Shown here: piece after piece, positions 15,233 to 19,588 of the stretch | Layout of the letters: each line of letters begins with the position of its first letter | Numbering within the stretch: position 1 is the stretch's first letter | Assembly: GCA_903927685.1 (NCBI GenBank) | Contig: CAIYOB010001433.1 | Coordinates: 1 to 19,588, forward strand | Reading direction: 5' to 3' | Source: an uncultured Planctomycetaceae bacterium | GTDB taxonomy: Bacteria; Planctomycetota; Planctomycetia; Pirellulales; Pirellulaceae | Length of the DNA stretch: 19,588 bases | The notes under the pieces: generated by a model | Seen by the model: the letters and a program-made list of their open reading frames with translations, nothing else | Told to the model about the DNA's origin: nothing | The model's database searches: none | Made by a program: the position numbers and the translations under genes

Positions 15233-16227
15233 CGATCACCGGTCCCCTTGTCGACGGCTTTGGCCGCGTCCAGTCGAATTTGCGGATCAGCGTCACGGAC
15301 CGCTGCAATATCCGCTGCTTCTATTGCATGCCGCAAGAGCATGTCCAGTTTAAGCCGCGGCATGAATTGCTGTCGTTCGAAGAGATCGAGCGGTTCGTTC
15401 GCGTGGTGGTCCGGATGGGAGTCCGTAACCTGCGGCTCACCGGCGGCGAGCCACTCATGCGGGCCGATCTGCCGGCCCTGGTTGCCAAACTGGCTGCCGT
15501 CCCCGGCGTCGACGATCTCGCGATGACCACCAACGGCATGCTCCTGGCTCCGCTCGCGGCGGCCCTGAAACAAGCCGGGCTGCAGCGGCTGAACATCAGC
15601 CTGGACGCGCTGCGGGAGGAAGCCTTCGAGCGGATCGCTCGCCGCCGCGGGTTGGACCAGGTCCTGGCCGGCATCGCGGAGGCCCAGCGGCAGGGATTCC
15701 GCAAGATCCGCCTGAACACGGTCGCCATTCGGGGCCTTACGGAAGACGAAATCGTGCCGCTGGCCAGTTTTGCCCGCTCCCACGGCCTCGAATTGCGGTT
15801 CATCGAGTTCATGCCGCTGGACGCCGAACAACGTTGGCAGGTCGACCAAGTGTTGACCGGCGAGCAGATCCGGACGCGTTTGGAGGCGGAATTCGGACCG
15901 CTGACGCCGGCCGCCCGGCCCGACCCCACCCAGCCGGCGGTCGACTTTCGGTTTGCCGACGGCGGTCTGGTGGGGTTCATCAACCCCGTGTCAGAGCCGT
16001 TTTGCGGCGACTGCAACCGGCTGCGGATCACCGCCGAGGGGCAGGTCCGCAACTGCCTGTTCTCGACGATCGAGTGGGACGCGCGGGCGATCTTGCGTAG
16101 CGGTGGCAGTGACGAGGACTTGGCCGATCTGGTGCGCGCCTGTGTAGCCGCCAAGAAACCCGGCCGCGGCAGCGACGAACCGGGATTCCTGCGGCCGCAG
16201 CGGGCCATGTTTCAGATCGGCGGTTAG
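15229..16227 (+). CDS. moaA: GTP 3',8-cyclase (radical SAM)
   Basis: MoaA begins molybdenum cofactor synthesis by rearranging GTP to 3',8-cyclo-GTP, acting before MoaC. The radical-SAM cluster is CNIRCFYC (C26, C30, C33), followed by LRLTGGEPLMR (the GGE motif). The second [4Fe-4S] cluster lies in the C-terminal half: CGDCNRLRITAEGQVRNC gives C-x2-C-x13-C. The protein ends QIGG, the conserved double-glycine tail needed for activity. Length is 332 residues, normal. Its ATG overlaps the moaE TGA, so the two are translationally coupled. Nothing is truncated. Confidence 0.97.
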   Translation: MTITGPLVDGFGRVQSNLRISVTDRCNIRCFYCMPQEHVQFKPRHELLSFEEIERFVRVVVRMGVRNLRLTGGEPLMRADLPALVAKLAAVPGVDDLAMTTNGMLLAPLAAALKQAGLQRLNISLDALREEAFERIARRRGLDQVLAGIAEAQRQGFRKIRLNTVAIRGLTEDEIVPLASFARSHGLELRFIEFMPLDAEQRWQVDQVLTGEQIRTRLEAEFGPLTPAARPDPTQPAVDFRFADGGLVGFINPVSEPFCGDCNRLRITAEGQVRNCLFSTIEWDARAILRSGGSDEDLADLVRACVAAKKPGRGSDEPGFLRPQRAMFQIGG

Positions 16228-16289
16228 GTTGCCTGTATCGGTGCACGACACGAAATCCGTCCGAGTTCCTTGACCTGGAGATCCAATCG

Positions 16290-17081
16290 ATGATCCGCCG
16301 CCTCACTACCGCGTGTCTGCTTGCCACGTCACTGTCGCTTCCTGCCGTCAGTCCAGCCCAAGTGCCGATCGCGGCCAATCGCCACCCCGCATCGCCCGGC
16401 CGTAAGGTCGCCACGTTTTCGATCTGTGCAGCCGATCCGGACGCCGGCGTCTGTGGCGCGGCGGTGGCCAGCATGTACCCGGACGTGGGACACGTCGTGC
16501 CTTACGTCCGGGCCGGCGTCGGCGCGTTCTGCACGCAGCACTATCATGTCCCGGCTTGGGGCGAGCGGGCCCTGGATCTGCTGGCCGCGGGCAAGTCGCC
16601 TCAAGGCGTGCTGGCCGAGTTGCTGGCCGGGGACAACCAGCCCGGACTGCGCCAGTTGGGAATTGTCGCCGCCTCGGGGCCCACCGCTCAACACAATCCG
16701 ACCGCCGCTCCGCCAGGCAGCCGCTACTGGGGAGCCCAGGCCGGACGTTACTACTGCTGCCAGGGCAATACGCTGACGGGACGCGAAGTCATCGCCGCCA
16801 CCGCCCGGGCTTATGAAGAAACGGACGGCAGCCTGGCCGACCGGCTGCTAGCCGCTCTCGTGGCCGGCGACTGCGCCGGCGGTGATCATCGCGGGCGTCT
16901 GGCTGCCGGCATCCGGGTGGCCAAACAGGGCGTGGACGGATATTGGCTGGAACTCTACACGGATCAGAGTCAAGACGCCGTCGTCGACCTGCTGCGGAAG
17001 TACGCCGAGCTGAAGCACGAGGCCAAGGGCAATTGGCGCGGCGGTCAATTGCCGTTCCAGCATCCAGGCCCGAAGAATTGA
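16290..17081 (+). CDS. Secreted DUF1028-family protein
   Basis: A 263-residue protein of the DUF1028 family, an Ntn-hydrolase-like fold with no established reaction. Residues 1-23 form a signal peptide (MIRRLTTACLLATSLSL, cleavage near SPA-QV). The domain starts KVATFSICAADPDAGVCGAAVAS (39-61), then VPYVRAGVGAFCTQ, and QGNTLTGREVIAATARAYEE, which is the typical QGN-L-GxEV block; GGDHRGRLAAGI closes the core. GGAG lies 9 nt before the ATG. It sits 62 bp after moaA, so it may be read through, but its function is not obviously linked to molybdenum cofactor. It converges with the U32 gene. Confidence 0.85.
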   Translation: MIRRLTTACLLATSLSLPAVSPAQVPIAANRHPASPGRKVATFSICAADPDAGVCGAAVASMYPDVGHVVPYVRAGVGAFCTQHYHVPAWGERALDLLAAGKSPQGVLAELLAGDNQPGLRQLGIVAASGPTAQHNPTAAPPGSRYWGAQAGRYYCCQGNTLTGREVIAATARAYEETDGSLADRLLAALVAGDCAGGDHRGRLAAGIRVAKQGVDGYWLELYTDQSQDAVVDLLRKYAELKHEAKGNWRGGQLPFQHPGPKN

Positions 17082-17108
17082 GCAAGGCCAGGCAACCGCG
17101 GCTGTGCC

Positions 17109-19244
17109 TCAGGCCAGTGTACGGTCGTAATTGAACCGGGCCGGCGCGCGATTGCGGCCGCTCTCCAGCCATTCCCCGGCGGGGTCGGCGGCGCCGACCA
17201 GATCCATCACCAGATGACGAACGTGGATCCGGTCGTTGCGTTCGTCCCGCAGGTCGAACGGCTCCAGCGGGCGCAGGACCCACAAGCCGTTCTCACGCCG
17301 CGCCAGCACCTGCGTCTCGCGGCGGTCGACCAGCCACTTGCCGTCGAAATCGTCCGGCAAGGCGACGCGAGTGATCATCAGCGCCGGGCGGCCGTATACG
17401 ACCAGCGAGCACGGGACCGGGCAGCGGTCGGTCACGTTTTCCAACTGCCGGCGGTCGGCTTCGACGGACAGCGTCACGCTCTGCAGGCCGGCATTGCCCA
17501 GCATCCGGGCGGCCAGCGAGTTCAGCGCGGGCAGGAACGGCCCCCCTTCCATCCGCACCCCAGCGTCTTTCGCCAACAGCCAGCCGCCCCAGCTGTTCAC
17601 CTCGACGGTCACCCCGTTTCGCTGGCACGCCCGCAGCAGTTCGCGAAGTGGAGCGATGTCGGCTTCAAAGAACACCGGCGGGAGGGCGACGAGCAGGCTG
17701 GACCGGCGGCACAGCGAGCGGACTTCGCGCACCCTGTCGGCGGTCAGCCCTTCGACGATCACGCCCTCCGGCCGCACCGCACCCATAAACGACTCGACCG
17801 CATCGACGGTCAGTCGGGCCCGATTGGGCGGCTGGCCCAGCGCTGTGCGATTGGACGGACTCCGCTCGTAGCTGTCCAGGATCTCGCGGACCGCCTCCGG
17901 GACCTCCGTTTGCTGTAGCCGGGCATGAACCTTCTGCCGGTGCTGCAACGCCTTGGCGATCCGCGTCGACAGTTCGTTCACCTTGCGCGGCACCATCAGG
18001 AACTCCGGCTGATTCGTCGACCCGCCGGCCAGTTCGCACCCCTGAATCTGCTGCATGCTCAGGAAGTCCAGCAAGTTGCCGATCGCCACCGCCTTGTGGG
18101 GGCGATGGACTACCGTCTTGGGCATCGTCCATTCCGTCGTGTCGCCCAGATAACGGACGCGACAGACAATGCCCTGCGGCTCGACGTCGATGTCCAATTC
18201 GTACGACGAGCGATCCGAGCGCGAGCCGGCCCCGGTTCCGGCTTCACTGTCCCCGGCCGGTTCCGCATCGCGGTCGGCGGACATGCCGCGGCGTTCCCGT
18301 CCCGCGGCGCCGGTCAAGTCGTCGTAGTCGCTGTCCAGGTAGCCTGCCGTCAACTCGCGGCCGGTATAGGCTCCCAGTTCCGCGGCCCGGGCCGCCAGTT
18401 GCTCGACGTCCTCGCCCGCCAGCGCCCGCCGGTACAGCCCGACCGCCTGGGAGACCCAGTCGGCGGTCTTCATGCGGCCCTCGATCTTCAGAGCCGCAAC
18501 GCCGGCCGCGCGGAGTTCGTCCAGCCGCTGAACCAGCGACAGGTCCTTCATCGACAAGGGTGTTCCGACCTCGCCGCCCTCGACGGCCCAGGGCACTCGG
18601 CAGGTACTGGTGCAAGTCCCGCGGTTGCCGCTGCGTCCGCCCACCCAGCTGGACAGCAGGCAGCGTCCGGAGACGGAGAAGCACAGCGCGCCTTGGACGA
18701 ACACCTCGGTTTCGATTCCGGCCACGGCCGACGCGTCGCGGATCTCGGCCAGCGACAATTCTCGCGCCAGGACAACGCGAGTTGCCCCCAGGCGGGCCGC
18801 AGCCTCCACGTCGGCACTGCTGGCACAGCACGTCTGGGTGCTGAAGTGGAACTCCAGCCCGGGAAACTCGCCCTTGATCGCCAACAAAGCTGGATCGCGG
18901 ACCAGCACGGCGTCGACTCCGGCCTCTTGAGCCAGCTTCAACAGCCGGGCCGCCTGGCTCACCTCGCGTTCGGTCAAGTCGATATTCAGCGTCAGATAGG
19001 CTTTGGCACCGTGTTCATGAGTTATCTGCACCGCCTGGGCGAATTCGGATTGGTCGAAATTCCGGGCTCGCCGCCGCGCGTTGAGGATATTCAAGCCGAA
19101 ATAAACGGCGTCCGCGCCGGCGGACAAAGCGGCTTGCAGCGACGCCAGATCGCCAGCCGGAGCCAGCAATTCCAGCCCTGCCGACGGCTCACGTGCCGCG
19201 GCATCACCTGTCTCAAGCGTCGCCTCCGATTCACATGGATCCAT
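17109..19244 (-). CDS. U32-family protein (RlhA-like layout)
   Basis: A 711-residue member of family U32. The N-terminal domain opens GLELLAPAGDLASLQAALSA (23-42) and ADAVYFG, typical of the family. The U32 signature is at 180-199 (EVFVQGALCFSVSGRCLLSS), with four cysteines at C188, C195, C211 and C215 in a spacing like that of RlhA/TrhP-type members, which act in rRNA or tRNA hydroxylation. A low-complexity Gly/Asp/Ser/Arg linker at about 313-347 separates this from a long C-terminal half. The original peptidase label is probably misleading; RNA modification is the better inference but is unproven here. The start at 19244 has a weak AGG about 10 nt upstream and is preferred over 19301, which has none. 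There is no clear operon partner. Confidence 0.85.
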   Translation of the reverse strand: MDPCESEATLETGDAAAREPSAGLELLAPAGDLASLQAALSAGADAVYFGLNILNARRRARNFDQSEFAQAVQITHEHGAKAYLTLNIDLTEREVSQAARLLKLAQEAGVDAVLVRDPALLAIKGEFPGLEFHFSTQTCCASSADVEAAARLGATRVVLARELSLAEIRDASAVAGIETEVFVQGALCFSVSGRCLLSSWVGGRSGNRGTCTSTCRVPWAVEGGEVGTPLSMKDLSLVQRLDELRAAGVAALKIEGRMKTADWVSQAVGLYRRALAGEDVEQLAARAAELGAYTGRELTAGYLDSDYDDLTGAAGRERRGMSADRDAEPAGDSEAGTGAGSRSDRSSYELDIDVEPQGIVCRVRYLGDTTEWTMPKTVVHRPHKAVAIGNLLDFLSMQQIQGCELAGGSTNQPEFLMVPRKVNELSTRIAKALQHRQKVHARLQQTEVPEAVREILDSYERSPSNRTALGQPPNRARLTVDAVESFMGAVRPEGVIVEGLTADRVREVRSLCRRSSLLVALPPVFFEADIAPLRELLRACQRNGVTVEVNSWGGWLLAKDAGVRMEGGPFLPALNSLAARMLGNAGLQSVTLSVEADRRQLENVTDRCPVPCSLVVYGRPALMITRVALPDDFDGKWLVDRRETQVLARRENGLWVLRPLEPFDLRDERNDRIHVRHLVMDLVGAADPAGEWLESGRNRAPARFNYDRTLA

Positions 19245-19523
19245 CGTTAGTCTACCTGGTAAAGTCGTCTGTGCCGTGCCTTCCAACACATCGTACCGCA
19301 CCGGGCGAAAATCGGACAGGGGATGCCCGTCCGCCGGTCAGCTCGCTGTGAACGGCGGAGGAGGAGAAAAGCCGCCAGGAGAGGTCGACCAGAGGCTCCT
19401 ATCGCCGGATGACCATCTTCTCTGACGCGTCGGGTTACGATGCGCGGCACACCGATCACGGCCCGTGGGTTGGTACTCACCGGCCAGGCACCTGCCGCCC
19501 GCGGACGTCAGCACAGGTCAAAT

Positions 19524-19538
19524 CGCGGACCGTCCGCG
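19524..19538. repeat. Short palindrome upstream of the U32 gene
   Basis: CGCGGAC and GTCCGCG form a perfect 7-bp inverted repeat around a single C. It lies about 280 bp upstream of the U32 start, in the otherwise featureless 19245-19588 stretch. No -35/-10 pair was found there. It might be an operator or chance in high-GC DNA. Confidence 0.4.
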
Positions 19539-19563
19539 CATGTCTCCTGGAAAGCTCGAAACC

Positions 19564-19581
19564 GGCGGGCTGACGCCCGCC
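19564..19581. repeat. GC-rich hairpin, likely dispersed repeat copy
   Basis: A perfect 7-bp stem, ggcgggc with gcccgcc, surrounds the loop tgac; the flanks are acc and gttcgcc. There is no T-tract within the window, so it is not a standard terminator. Its form resembles short GC-rich intergenic hairpin repeats I recall in planctomycete genomes; the window ends 7 bp later, so the full unit cannot be seen. Confidence 0.5.
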
Positions 19582-19588
19582 GTTCGCC

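Noticed and set aside
17925..19250. A 441-codon open frame on the plus strand
   Set aside because: It is the antisense shadow of the U32 gene; its composition is Arg/Gln/Gly-rich with no motif.
19247..19480. A 77-codon minus-strand frame at the right edge
   Set aside because: It is Arg-rich and low-complexity, has no ribosome site, and overlaps the U32 start region.
1..19588. tRNA, rRNA, CRISPR, insertion sequences or phage genes
   Set aside because: No tRNA-like T-loop sequence in an intergenic region, no regularly spaced repeats and no transposase, integrase or phage motif was seen in reading either strand.

Overview
The window is high-GC and gene-dense, and it looks like a chromosomal segment of a planctomycete (Planctomycetota, probably Pirellulales-like). 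This is inferred from protein content: a BBP2-type outer-membrane porin with a cysteine cluster after its signal peptide, a coiled-coil membrane protein of a type I associate with this phylum, a divergent sigma-70 factor, a long U32 protein, and an SxtJ/DUF5989 pair. There are no transposases, phage genes, CRISPR arrays, tRNAs or rRNAs. Most of the window is ordinary core genome; the most unusual part is the 9.8-12.3 kb operon.

Layout. 1-4.6 kb (all minus): a cinA gene running off the left edge, a porin with its own terminator, and a single-pass membrane coiled-coil protein with a strong promoter and a terminator. 4.9-8.2 kb: ispG (isoprenoid precursor synthesis) on plus, overlapping tail-to-tail with holA (DNA polymerase III delta) on minus, preceded by a sigma factor gene. 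8.4-9.6 kb: a small unknown protein converging on a DPM1-like GT2 glycosyltransferase. 9.8-12.3 kb (plus): a compact operon of a CrtI-like FAD oxidoreductase, a FabZ-like dehydratase, an SxtJ-family membrane protein and a DUF5989 membrane peptide. 12.3-14.5 kb (minus): translationally coupled GT9 and GT4 glycosyltransferases, the latter overlapping the DUF5989 gene antisense. 14.7-17.1 kb (plus): moaE-moaA (molybdenum cofactor) with a recognisable promoter, then a secreted DUF1028 protein. 17.1-19.2 kb (minus): a U32-family protein. The right edge holds a GC-rich hairpin that looks like a dispersed repeat.

How the genes relate. The middle block (GT2, CrtI-like, FabZ-like, SxtJ, DUF5989, GT4, GT9) is plausibly an envelope lipid or glycolipid locus, but its product cannot be read from sequence alone. 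MoaE and MoaA act in one pathway, but the MoaD partner is not here. Several intergenic regions carry sigma-70-like promoter elements. Two convergent gene pairs overlap by 69-89 bp, so opposing transcripts share sequence. Regulatory calls come from motif reading by eye and are tentative unless stated.
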